Made by a program: the position numbers and the translations under genes. Below are positions 1 through 7,544 of a stretch of DNA of 11,781 bases, in pieces; positions within the stretch are counted from its first letter, which is position 1, and each line of letters opens with the position of its first letter. The stretch lies in contig JBPCXR010000296.1 of the NCBI GenBank assembly GCA_051027215.1, positions 1 to 11,781 on the forward strand, in the 5' to 3' direction. Source of the DNA: CALHVX01 sp051027215 (GTDB lineage: Bacteria; Pseudomonadota; Gammaproteobacteria; Pseudomonadales; Azotimanducaceae). The notes beneath the pieces were generated by a model, which was not told the origin of the DNA, made no database searches, and saw only the letters and a list, made by a program, of their open reading frames with translations.

Positions 1-1303
1 TTGGCACGTCTTCGGGGTGAATGTGCTGGGCGTGCTCAACTCGCCAACGCAACGCCTTGCCGTCGGTCTCGTCTTTCTGCCAAACACGCTGATACAGATC
101 CAACGTTTCGCGGTTAGCGCGAGTGCCGATGGCATGGGTGTTAACTTGATAGCCATGTTCAAGAGCCAACTCCGCGCTGCGCTCAATGTCCGCAACCGTT
201 TCTAACACGAGCCCGACAGTGTTTGGCATGTCTGCGTAAGGCGCTAGCAGCCACGCCCCATGCGTGCCCAACGCCCCATCTATCTGACGTTTGATCGCAC
301 GCACGCTCAGAAAGTCGTTGTCTTCAGCCACCATGCGATAGCCAGGTAGCTTTTTCGCCAGCTCAGCATGTGACTCTCCCCGAACCATGACATACAGGCG
401 CACGGGCAAGGCTCCTTCGCCCTCCAGAGTCATGAGAAAGTCGATAGTCGTAAACGGCGCGCCAGCATCGTGAAACGACGTGACCCCGTGGCGTAAGGCC
501 TGCTGAGCCGCCAACCGCGAATGCTCCCGCATCTGCGCGTGCCGCTCTTCCGTAGAGAGCCGCTGATCATGGACCGCGATGGCCGCTTCAACGGCATCCT
601 GCGCATTTTCGCGCAACAAACCTGAGGCCTGACCATTGCCTCGACGCACAATTGTGCCACCAGCCGGGTCTGGTGAATTCTTGCCGATACCTGCCGCGGC
701 AAGCGCTGCTGCATTGGCATAGGCGGCATGGCCACTGGCGTGAACTAGATATACCGGGTTGTCGGCAGAGACCACGTTCAGTGAATCGTTGACGGGCACA
801 CCTTCGACAATCTCATCATGCAACTCTGTGGCGCTGGTGCTCCACTTCTCCTGGTGCCAGCCGCGACCGAGAATCCAAGCTCCGGGGCGTGCGCTGTCAA
901 CTGCCACAGCCACCTGCCCAACAATCTGATCCCAGTTCTGGGCTGTGGCGAGATCGAGTATCTGCTGGGATTGACCAAAACTCATGTAATGCCCATGGCC
1001 TTCGATGAAGCCTGGAACCACCCGACGACCTCGCAATTCGATGACCTGTGTTTTTGGGCCAATATGCTTGGCAATGGCTGCATCGTCCGCGACAGCAACG
1101 ATTTGATACCCCCGCACCGCAAGCGCCTGCTGCTCCCCAAGTCGCGGATCCACAGTAGAAATTTTTCCACCGGTAAAAACCAGGTCTGCGGGTTCAGGTA
1201 CTGGTTGTACTACAGCGGATTCCACTGACGTGCTGCGCTCACAGCCAGCGAGCAATATCAATCCGAGCAGCGACAAGACTACGCTAGCCAGTTGGTTTTT
1301 CAT
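1..1303 (-). CDS. YtcJ-like amidohydrolase lipoprotein (Amidohydro_3), 3' end outside window
   Basis: Minus-strand frame open from ATG at 1303 to the left edge (about 434 codons, no stop in the window), so the C-terminus is missing; YtcJ-like enzymes are usually about 540-580 residues. Residues 1-21 form a lipoprotein signal peptide ending in lipobox LAGC, so the mature enzyme should be anchored to a membrane facing the periplasm. An N-terminal beta-sandwich segment (about 40-95) leads into PGFIEGHGH with the metal-binding HxH pair His103/His105. Later family landmarks are IKRQIDGALGTHGAW, THAIGTRANRETLD and RVEHAQH near the left edge. Family members hydrolyse C-N bonds of amides, N-acyl amino acids or cyclic amides in a TIM barrel with one or two metal ions. 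The substrate here cannot be read from sequence. A good ribosome binding site supports the ATG. Family assignment is secure; activity is inference. Confidence 0.93.
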   Translation of the reverse strand, partial: MKNQLASVVLSLLGLILLAGCERSTSVESAVVQPVPEPADLVFTGGKISTVDPRLGEQQALAVRGYQIVAVADDAAIAKHIGPKTQVIELRGRRVVPGFIEGHGHYMSFGQSQQILDLATAQNWDQIVGQVAVAVDSARPGAWILGRGWHQEKWSTSATELHDEIVEGVPVNDSLNVVSADNPVYLVHASGHAAYANAAALAAAGIGKNSPDPAGGTIVRRGNGQASGLLRENAQDAVEAAIAVHDQRLSTEERHAQMREHSRLAAQQALRHGVTSFHDAGAPFTTIDFLMTLEGEGALPVRLYVMVRGESHAELAKKLPGYRMVAEDNDFLSVRAIKRQIDGALGTHGAWLLAPYADMPNTVGLVLETVADIERSAELALEHGYQVNTHAIGTRANRETLDLYQRVWQKDETDGKALRWRVEHAQHIHPEDVP

Positions 1304-1309
1304 CTTAAT

Positions 1310-1314
1310 TCCCC
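1310..1314 (-). promoter_or_regulatory. Shine-Dalgarno site of the amidohydrolase
   Basis: On the minus strand GGGGA lies 6 nt before the ATG at 1303 (GGGGAATTAAGATG). It is one of the clearer ribosome binding sites in the window and fixes the start codon just ahead of the lipoprotein signal peptide. Confidence 0.6.
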
Positions 1315-1342
1315 ATCGCATCTCAATGCGCCGATCTAAACA

Positions 1343-1624
1343 CTACAGGGCGCGCACGAAATCCTCGATACCGTTCATCAACAGCTGAGTTGCCAATATA
1401 ACTAGAATCATGCCCATCAGTCGTTCTAACGCTCGAGAGCCACGATTACCGAGAAATCGCATTAGAAAAGGCGAGGACACAAGCAGCAAGGTTGTGCCCG
1501 ACCAGGCTAGCACCAACGCAAGGCTCCACTCCCCCAGCGGTACTTTAAGACCCGTATATGAAAGAGTAATCTGGGCATTGAACCGGCAAGACGAACCAAA
1601 ACCGGCGGCGACGCGGCCGAGCAA
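1343..1624 (-). pseudogene. C-terminal remnant of a YhgN/MarC-family membrane protein
   Basis: A 93-codon minus-strand frame. From about residue 33 to the end it closely resembles the C-terminal third of E. coli YhgN: LALVLAWSGT, then FLGNRGSRALERLMGMILV and ATQLLMNGIEDF. MarC/UPF0056 proteins are inner-membrane proteins of about 200 residues with six membrane spans and no agreed function. Only the last one or two spans remain. The first ~17 codons (GRVAAGFGSSC...) do not look like MarC. A TAG stop at 1637-1639 closes the frame, its first possible start is a TTG, and none of the three minus frames just upstream (1641-1700) shows MarC sequence. The missing half is therefore deleted rather than frameshifted. 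The neighbouring flavoenzyme gene starts 24 bp beyond on the other strand. A functional short protein is unlikely. Confidence 0.8.
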
Positions 1625-1647
1625 GACTACGCTGGCCTAGCAATCTG

Positions 1648-2853
1648 ATGACTCATGGACAAGTGCGAATGCCCGAGGTTTTTCCAAGAATACAACCTGA
1701 CGCTGACGTGCTGGCTCGCGCAGAAGCGCTCACTCCGGTGGTTAGGGAACACGCGGACTTTGCAGACGCCGAGCGTCGCCTGCACCCCGAGGTGGCCTCG
1801 GCATTTGCTCAGGCTGGACTATACCGATTGGCGGGACCTGAATCGGTACACGGTCAGGATGCAGATGCACTCACCCAAGTCGCAGTCTTAGAAGCCATCG
1901 CCCGGGTAGACGCCAGCAGTGGCTGGAACCTGATGATCGGCATCGAGACGTTCGGACTAATTGCGCCTTCTATGCAGCACTGCGCCGAGCTTCTGGCCGA
2001 CCCGCTGCGAGTTATGGCTTCTTCTACCGCCGCTGTTGGCAGAGCCGATCGAGAAGGGGAGCACTGGCGAGTACGCGGTCGCTGGCAATTTGTCTCGGGC
2101 ATCCACAATGCCTCCCTGTTTGGCGCCACCGTCCAGCTTTATGAAAACGACAAATTGCTACAGCAGGAACCCTGCTACGCCCTGATCGAAGCGCCGAATT
2201 ACGCCATTGAAGACACCTGGCATACCGTGGGCATGCGCGGGTCGGGCTCCCATGACGTTACAGTAGACGGCGCCCTTGTACCGGCATCCCACATCGTAAA
2301 CAGCATCATGTCGGCGCGGGGCGGTTCTTCGAACCTGCGTTTTCCGCGCGGCGCTCGACTCGCCTACAACAAAGCAGCTGTTGCCCTAGGCATTGGGCGA
2401 GCCGGGCTTGATGCGTTTACCGCATTAGCTCTAGGAAAGCGCCCTCGATTCTCGTCCACCAGCCTGCGCCAGCGCCCGTACGCACAACGCACACTTGCCC
2501 AGGCCGAAGCCCGGTATCTAGGATTGCGTAGTGCCACCTACAACGTGGTCGGGCATCTCTGGCAGGATGTTGCTGAACGGCGACATGCTTCTGCTGCGGA
2601 TCTGGCTAGATTTCAAGCGGTTTGTTGCGATGTAGCTCAAACCACCGCAGAGCTCACGGACTCCCTCGCCGCAGCTGCAGGAACCAGCGCTAACGCCAGC
2701 ACTGAACCTCTGGCCCGCATCGTTCGGGATGCCACAGTCATCCGCCAACACGCTTCCGTAGCACCACATCATTTAGAAGATGCTGGGCGCTTACTGCTTG
2801 GCCTAGAGCCGACGGAAGTTATGCTCCGCGGCATTCACCCAGACCCCATTTAA
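1648..2853 (+). CDS. acyl-CoA dehydrogenase-fold flavoprotein (HsaA/DszC-like flavin monooxygenase group)
   Basis: 401 residues, the normal length for this family. The order is an N-terminal helical domain (about 20-115), a middle beta domain with GRWQFVSG (144-151) and the characteristic WHTVGMRGSGSHDV (191-204), and a C-terminal helical domain of the Acyl-CoA_dh_2 type (about 240-385) ending in the RDATVIRQHASVAPHHLEDAGRLLLG segment. That C-terminal pattern is typical of two-component flavin monooxygenases and related proteins (HsaA, DszC, p-hydroxyphenylacetate hydroxylase C2 group), which use reduced flavin from a partner reductase, rather than of beta-oxidation dehydrogenases. No reductase gene lies nearby. 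The start is uncertain: ATG 1648 has no clear Shine-Dalgarno site, and ATG 1669 (residue 8) is equally possible. It is the only intact plus-strand gene here and is flanked by two gene remnants. The substrate is unknown; a steroid, terpenoid or aromatic compound is conceivable given the P450 fragment next door. Confidence 0.9.
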   Translation: MTHGQVRMPEVFPRIQPDADVLARAEALTPVVREHADFADAERRLHPEVASAFAQAGLYRLAGPESVHGQDADALTQVAVLEAIARVDASSGWNLMIGIETFGLIAPSMQHCAELLADPLRVMASSTAAVGRADREGEHWRVRGRWQFVSGIHNASLFGATVQLYENDKLLQQEPCYALIEAPNYAIEDTWHTVGMRGSGSHDVTVDGALVPASHIVNSIMSARGGSSNLRFPRGARLAYNKAAVALGIGRAGLDAFTALALGKRPRFSSTSLRQRPYAQRTLAQAEARYLGLRSATYNVVGHLWQDVAERRHASAADLARFQAVCCDVAQTTAELTDSLAAAAGTSANASTEPLARIVRDATVIRQHASVAPHHLEDAGRLLLGLEPTEVMLRGIHPDPI

Positions 2854-2861
2854 GCGGGCCC

Positions 2862-3041
2862 TTGCAACGATCGACCCATCCCGGCGACGACATTCTTACC
2901 GGTGTGATTGAAGCTGAAGATGATGGAGATCGCCTTAGCGAGGACGAGCTGGGATCGATGTTCGTTCTGCTCATCATTGCAGGATTCGAAACAACCGTTC
3001 ACCTGATCTCCAACGGCGTAATAGCGCTTCCCAGACCTCCA
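2862..3041 (+). pseudogene. cytochrome P450 fragment (I-helix region only)
   Basis: About 60 codons read as bacterial cytochrome P450 from the stretch before the I helix through the helix itself: HPGDDILTGVIEAEDDGDRL, then SEDELGSMFVLLIIAGFETT with the oxygen-activating AGxET motif, then VHLISNGVIAL. A bacterial P450 has about 400 residues. The N-terminal half, the ExxR motif and the cysteine haem-ligand loop are all absent. P450 resemblance starts within about 10-20 bp of the stop of the upstream flavoenzyme gene, in a different frame. It ends near 3041, where the expected ALLRHP reads ALPRPP (one base change in each altered codon), 9 bp before the stop of the convergent peptidase gene. The frame itself runs on to 3080 inside that gene. 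No haem protein can be made from this piece. The piece probably marks a lost partner of the adjacent flavoenzyme in a catabolic cluster (inference). Confidence 0.85.
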
Positions 3042-3049
3042 GCGCGCCG

Positions 3050-4726
3050 CTACTGCTGCAGCATAGGGCCATTGAACTGACGAGCGAAGAAGTCGCCATG
3101 GTGCCACAGCGGACGCTGCGTCTCGTTGGCCACCATGAGAGCGATTCTAGTGTTCAACTCGGCAAACCTCGCCGCAGCATCAAAGTCGAGACTGTTGTTC
3201 ATGTCATCAGATGGTCGATGATAGCGCTTGGCAAAGTGCTCGGCCCACGCCGCCTGGCCACCGTTGGCCATACCGGTCGCGAGCATAACCGCAGGTATAC
3301 CTTCTTCGACAAATCGAAAGTGATCGGAGCGGGTGAACAAGCCCTGCTCTGGAAAAGGATCCTCGCCGATCGTTACGCTCATTTGTGCAGCCGCCGCCTC
3401 AATGGAAGCACGCAAGGTCGAACGGCTACCGCCGTAAACAATGACGTCTTCAAAGGCATAGGTGAGCAGCGGCATATCAAGATTGATGTTTGCAACGATG
3501 CGAGCGATGTCCAGCGTTGGGTTCTTGGCGAAATATTGTGCGCCCAACATACCTCGTTCTTCGGCGGTATTGGCAAAAAACAGAATCGAGCGCCGCGGTT
3601 TAGGACCCGCCATCAGTGATCGCGCCGCCTCAATCATCGTCGCCACACCTGCTGCGTTGTCTAAGGCACCGTTGTTGATCTGATCATCCGACGCCTTAGC
3701 ATTGACTCCCAAATGGTCCAAGTGCGCCGACAACACCAGCACCTCCTGTTTCAGGATGGCATCCGCTCCTTCTATCATGCCCAGTACATTCGCGGACTCG
3801 ATCTGATCAAAGACGGAGGCCTGACGAATACGCAGCTCGATAGGCAGCTGAAACCTAGGCGTGACGCCACCTTCTTCTGCAGCCGCTTCGAGCAGCTGCT
3901 CCCAGGCCAGCGGAGCCTGCGCAAAGAGCTTCTTGCTACCGGACAGCGAGAACACGGCACTCACGCGGAGGTTCGGCGCGCGGCTATAGACGTTTCCTCG
4001 AACATCGAGCCAGCCCATGCGCGCTTGGTCCAATGCGCCTTCGGCAATGAGGCGCGCAAATGGATAAACGCCCTCCGATACTGGTGTCGCTAGAGAGATC
4101 ATGCCTATTGCGCCACGGCTAGAAGCCTCCTGCGCCTTTCTCGATCCGTAAAATGCACGCTCCTCACTCTGAATACCGGAGGGAGTACCCGAGAGCACGG
4201 CAACGATTTTTCCTCGCACGTCCACTTCAGCGTAGTCATCTCGATCAAGCTCAGGGGCTACTAATCCATAGCCGACGAAAACCACTGGCGCACTAACGGT
4301 GTCCATTTGGCTACGCAAGGACCCAGGCACCGCATAGTCGACTTCGCGTTCAAGCGCCAATGGCCTGCCGTTTTGATCTGTCGCACTCAGTACGAGCTGA
4401 TCGGCAATTCGGATCGAGCGACGTAATTGCACGTTCTGGAAGTAGCTCCCCTGCGCACCTGCCGGGAGCAGCCCAAGCTGGCGAAATTGCTCGGCTACAT
4501 AGTTTGCTGCGGCGTCATAGCCGGGCGTTCCAGGTTCTCTACCCAGCAGCGCATCATCTGCTAGGAAAGCCATATGGGCCTGTAGCTTGTGTGCACTGGC
4601 TCGGCGCTGGGCTACATTTGGTTCAGCCGCAACTTGCTGCCTTAGACTCTCTGACCGATCTTGCTCAATCGTTGCGCCACAGCCCAGGAGCAATGAAATC
4701 ACACAGGCAAATGACAGAGTTTTCAA
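3050..4726 (-). CDS. M28-family zinc metallopeptidase lipoprotein with PA-type insert
   Basis: 558 residues, complete. Residues 1-16 form a lipoprotein signal peptide with lipobox LLGC (Cys16), so the enzyme should be membrane-anchored and act in the periplasm. A helical region (45-100) containing LADDALLGREPGTPGYDAAA is typical of M28 aminopeptidases. A protease-associated-like domain (about 130-265) has VFVGYGLVAPE and VRGKIVAVLSG. The catalytic domain follows with every expected zinc and catalytic residue: His335 and Asp337 in SAHLDHLG, bridging Asp356 in GALDNAAG, Glu389-Glu390 in TAEERGMLG, Asp417 in NINLDMP and His503 in YHRPSDD. M28 enzymes remove N-terminal amino acids or cleave dipeptides. 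The start is a TTG at 4726, the only early start in the frame because a TAG lies four codons upstream; the Shine-Dalgarno site (GGTAGAG) is weak. It lies 47 bp after the glycan operon on the same strand and may be its last gene. Confidence 0.95.
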   Translation of the reverse strand: MKTLSFACVISLLLGCGATIEQDRSESLRQQVAAEPNVAQRRASAHKLQAHMAFLADDALLGREPGTPGYDAAANYVAEQFRQLGLLPAGAQGSYFQNVQLRRSIRIADQLVLSATDQNGRPLALEREVDYAVPGSLRSQMDTVSAPVVFVGYGLVAPELDRDDYAEVDVRGKIVAVLSGTPSGIQSEERAFYGSRKAQEASSRGAIGMISLATPVSEGVYPFARLIAEGALDQARMGWLDVRGNVYSRAPNLRVSAVFSLSGSKKLFAQAPLAWEQLLEAAAEEGGVTPRFQLPIELRIRQASVFDQIESANVLGMIEGADAILKQEVLVLSAHLDHLGVNAKASDDQINNGALDNAAGVATMIEAARSLMAGPKPRRSILFFANTAEERGMLGAQYFAKNPTLDIARIVANINLDMPLLTYAFEDVIVYGGSRSTLRASIEAAAAQMSVTIGEDPFPEQGLFTRSDHFRFVEEGIPAVMLATGMANGGQAAWAEHFAKRYHRPSDDMNNSLDFDAAARFAELNTRIALMVANETQRPLWHHGDFFARQFNGPMLQQ

Positions 4727-4773
4727 AGTGCTGCTCTACCGTAGCGTCGAAATGAACTCCAGTTTACCGCAAG

Positions 4774-6588
4774 CTAGAGAACAGGAGTTGTCAGCCTGAC
4801 TGCTTTGTGCACCCGATAGAATGAATAGTCTGGCTCTCCGTGGCGGCGGTACACCAGTTGTTCGCTACACAGCCCAACCCAGCCCGGATCCATGTTGAGA
4901 ATTTCGGCATCGGCGATCAGAAAGGCTGGCGCAGTTGGGTCAGAAAAATCATATCCATGGATTAGGAAATCGCCCGCCTCGAGAACCTTCAGCGCCCTAT
5001 TCAGCGGGAAAACCGCATCATCAAGTGTGTCTTCCCAGCGGTCTATTGCCGCATCACGCCAATGCCAGTCTCCGCTTTGCCCGAGTACGTAAGGAGAAGA
5101 GTTGCCAAGCTCGTGCACACTGGCTCGGCTATCGTTCGGGCAGGCGGTAAACTCCGGTACTGCCTGCCGAGCAGACTGCACTGCGATCACTGGCACCAGA
5201 GTCAACAGACTAAGTAAAATCAACCCAAAAGTGATTGGGACCACGCCACGATCGGCGAATTGCACCGTCGGCGGCTGCCGCTCCCCAAGAAAGCGCAGCA
5301 CCGCTCCTACCCCGACAGCAACAATCAGACAGTCCAACGGCGCAGTCACAATGTAGACGCGCATCGCATCTACCGACCAGTACAAAATCGGTGACGTCGC
5401 CATCGCACCCAACCAGCCGAGTATGACGAACGAGGCAAAGGGTTGACGCCACGACCAACACAACCGCGCTGCGCCAATGGCGAACGGCACAAGCAGAAAG
5501 TGCCTAAGCGGAACCGGTGCCCAGACGAACAGATCTCCCCAGTAGCGAGTGGCAAAAGCCAATAGTCCCGCGAGCAAATCCTGAGGGGCTTCCTGCACAT
5601 GTCGCCAGCCCGATGAGTAGGCCATGCGGGTCTGTTCAGCTTCCGAGAGGACGCCAATCTGCGGGTAGTGCTCGTAGAATAGCTTCCAGTCCGCACCACC
5701 ATGGACGAGCCCATACCAGGTGTAGGCGTAGTTTGCACCGATACTATTGCCGCCAGGATAGGCCAATACCATCCACAACCAGGAAAGGCCGATACCAGCG
5801 ACGATGCCCAGTAGTGTCGCCGCCGACCACTGCCAACGGCAACGCCATGGTTTCTGTTGCGCCACGACCGGCCAGAGAACGATGCCCGCCAGCACCAAAA
5901 CCGGACCCATTCGAATCGACAAGGCAACGGCCAACAGCATTGCCCCGAAGACGTAGCTCCAAAGAGCTTGCCGGCGCACCCCCCTGAGCAGCAACGCAAA
6001 CGCTAATGCCGCATAAGTAATTCCCGTTGCCTCCGAGAGCGCTGCGGCGACAAAAGGCGCGGCGAACAACGGGATCAGCAATACACCAAACAGTCCACCC
6101 CAAGCCCCGGCTACCCTGCCGTACTCCAACAACAGAATCACCAGAGCGATCGCGAGCAACAGAACCCGCGTGAGCAGCATCAAGAAGTAATCGGAACCGG
6201 TGAGCAATGCCTGCCCAACCCAGAACACGACGTTCAGTGGTCGTCGCACAACCCAATCGTCCAACCGGCCATCGTGCAGCAAGCGGAACGACCCATGCAG
6301 CCATCCAGACGCATCTGACCACGGCAGATAGCCTGCGATGGTATACGGCCCCACTTGATCTAGCCAGGCAGATTCCAGCAGCATGAGCACCAACAGAGCG
6401 CATAGGCTTAGGCTGCCTGTAATCGGCACCCAATTAGGCAGCGCCGCTTGAGCCGGTGCTAGTGATACATCCGGTAACGGTTGCGCCTGCCGCAGCTGGC
6501 GCACGAGTTGAACCAGAACTAGCGCGAGCAACATCAGCCAGCAGGCCAGCAAACCCCCGGCCAACCACTGAGCGCTAAGTAAACTCAC
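4774..6588 (-). CDS. polytopic membrane protein, probable GT-C-type glycosyltransferase
   Basis: 604 residues. By eye there are about 10-12 hydrophobic spans: residues 9-30, 57-74, several in 117-155 and 163-202, then around 209-242, 255-277, 360-377, 384-402, 410-435 and 448-470. These are followed by a soluble C-terminal domain of about 130 residues. The first large loop holds YLPWSDASGWLHGSFRLL and VVRRPLN, an acidic/aromatic pattern reminiscent of the first periplasmic loop of GT-C enzymes that use polyprenyl-phosphate sugars. The C-terminal tail (HELGNSSPYVLG, LIADAEILN, YSFYRVHK) looks like a folded soluble domain with no recognised motif. The GTG start at 6588 overlaps the upstream stop by 4 bp (GTGA), so translation is probably coupled. 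The gene context of glycosyltransferase, flippase-like protein and methyltransferase supports a role in glycan assembly. No named family is recognised with certainty; the glycosyltransferase call is inference. Confidence 0.85.
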   Translation of the reverse strand: MSLLSAQWLAGGLLACWLMLLALVLVQLVRQLRQAQPLPDVSLAPAQAALPNWVPITGSLSLCALLVLMLLESAWLDQVGPYTIAGYLPWSDASGWLHGSFRLLHDGRLDDWVVRRPLNVVFWVGQALLTGSDYFLMLLTRVLLLAIALVILLLEYGRVAGAWGGLFGVLLIPLFAAPFVAAALSEATGITYAALAFALLLRGVRRQALWSYVFGAMLLAVALSIRMGPVLVLAGIVLWPVVAQQKPWRCRWQWSAATLLGIVAGIGLSWLWMVLAYPGGNSIGANYAYTWYGLVHGGADWKLFYEHYPQIGVLSEAEQTRMAYSSGWRHVQEAPQDLLAGLLAFATRYWGDLFVWAPVPLRHFLLVPFAIGAARLCWSWRQPFASFVILGWLGAMATSPILYWSVDAMRVYIVTAPLDCLIVAVGVGAVLRFLGERQPPTVQFADRGVVPITFGLILLSLLTLVPVIAVQSARQAVPEFTACPNDSRASVHELGNSSPYVLGQSGDWHWRDAAIDRWEDTLDDAVFPLNRALKVLEAGDFLIHGYDFSDPTAPAFLIADAEILNMDPGWVGLCSEQLVYRRHGEPDYSFYRVHKAVRLTTPVL

Positions 6589-7544
6589 AGTGAATCTGTA
6601 GCAGCCGCAACAGAACTACGCAGCGCTCGTCGCATTGAGTCGAACAGAATTACCAAACCTGCAGCAAGACCAACGGCCAGCATGACCAGGCCAAACGTCA
6701 CAGAAAGAACCAACGCATCGCTGGCGGAACCGCCAAGCAATACCAAGGCACTAACCATAACGCCCTCCCGCACGCCCCAACCGCCGAGGGACGCCGGTAG
6801 CATCGACGCCAAATAAGCTGGGGGAAAGGCAAACAACAACGCAGTCAGATCGAAAGGCAGCGCCAGGCCTTTCGCCAAAACCCAGACACTGAGGCCAATG
6901 AGCAAATGACCAACAATCGACCAACCGGCAACGACAAATACGTCTAGCCAGCGACCCGAACTGCTATAGCGCTGCCAAACGCGCACAAAGCGTTGGCTCC
7001 ATTCTCTGCGCTCGATGGAGCGATACAACCTGGGAAGCAGAATCACCGACAACAAAATTCCTGCAAGGACGAGTGCAACCAGCGCCGCTTGGATCCCAGC
7101 AAGGTCAGGCAATTGAGCCGTCAGAATGAACGGATAGGCGAGTAGAGCCAAGCCCAGTAGCACAGCGATACCGGCGAAACGGTCCACACCAATACAAACC
7201 ACAGCATCAGGCAGCGCATGCCCATCTTTGACCATCGCCACAGTACGGTAAGCGTCGCCGCCCACCGTGGCGGGAAGAACCTGATTAAAAAAATAGGTTT
7301 TGGTCGTTACCAGCAGTGCACGGCGCCGTGCCATCGGCATATCGCCTAGCTGCGCCACGCGCAACCAGCGCAAGGCGAATACCGGAACTGTACCCATGAT
7401 CAACAGCATTGCCAGTCCAGCATGAGCCAGACTGACTTTCTTCAATGCTTCCAGAACCGCTGCAAACTCAATGTAGTGCAGGAGCACCGCCATCATGCTG
7501 AGCGTTACCAATACCTTGAGCAGTATCCAGCCGCGACTAGTCAT
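6585..7544 (-). CDS. UPF0104 / AglD2-type membrane protein (LPG_synthase_TM family)
   Basis: 319 residues with about 8 predicted spans. It has the hallmark motifs of the family named after the membrane part of lysylphosphatidylglycerol synthase: YFFNQVLPATVGGDAYR (84-100), VDRFAG (120-125) and SMLPASLGGWGVREG (247-261). It has only the membrane part; there is no C-terminal aminoacyl-transferase domain, so it is not an MprF lipid aminoacylase. Members with this architecture commonly sit beside GT2 enzymes and are suspected flippase-like proteins for lipid-linked sugars or modified lipids (inference). I chose ATG 7544 because its ATGA overlaps the stop of the upstream glycosyltransferase by 4 bp. 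A GTG 33 bp further upstream is also in frame but would lie inside that gene. The 3' end overlaps the next gene by 4 bp as well, giving two coupled junctions. Confidence 0.92.
   Translation of the reverse strand: MTSRGWILLKVLVTLSMMAVLLHYIEFAAVLEALKKVSLAHAGLAMLLIMGTVPVFALRWLRVAQLGDMPMARRRALLVTTKTYFFNQVLPATVGGDAYRTVAMVKDGHALPDAVVCIGVDRFAGIAVLLGLALLAYPFILTAQLPDLAGIQAALVALVLAGILLSVILLPRLYRSIERREWSQRFVRVWQRYSSSGRWLDVFVVAGWSIVGHLLIGLSVWVLAKGLALPFDLTALLFAFPPAYLASMLPASLGGWGVREGVMVSALVLLGGSASDALVLSVTFGLVMLAVGLAAGLVILFDSMRRALRSSVAAATDSL

Noticed and set aside
818..1228. 136-codon plus-strand open frame opposite the amidohydrolase.
   Set aside because: The opposite strand reads as a coherent amidohydrolase with all family motifs; this frame resembles nothing and is an antisense shadow.
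1648..2853. Whether the flavoenzyme is itself a pseudogene like its neighbours.
   Set aside because: It has normal family length, an unbroken frame and intact middle and C-terminal motifs, so I keep it as a gene.
1343..3050. Insertion sequence or transposon ends around the scarred patch.
   Set aside because: No transposase fragment, terminal inverted repeats or target-site duplication could be seen at the junctions.
4751..4792. Inverted repeat AACTCC / GGAGTT spanning the gap between the polytopic membrane protein gene and the M28 gene, considered as a terminator.
   Set aside because: The stem is only 6 bp with a loop above 20 nt, is not GC-rich and has no following T run.
5370..6433. Long open frames (209 and 229 codons) on the minus strand out of frame with the 604-residue membrane protein.
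   Set aside because: They lie wholly inside the membrane-protein gene, show no recognisable domains and are explained by low stop-codon frequency in GC-rich coding DNA.
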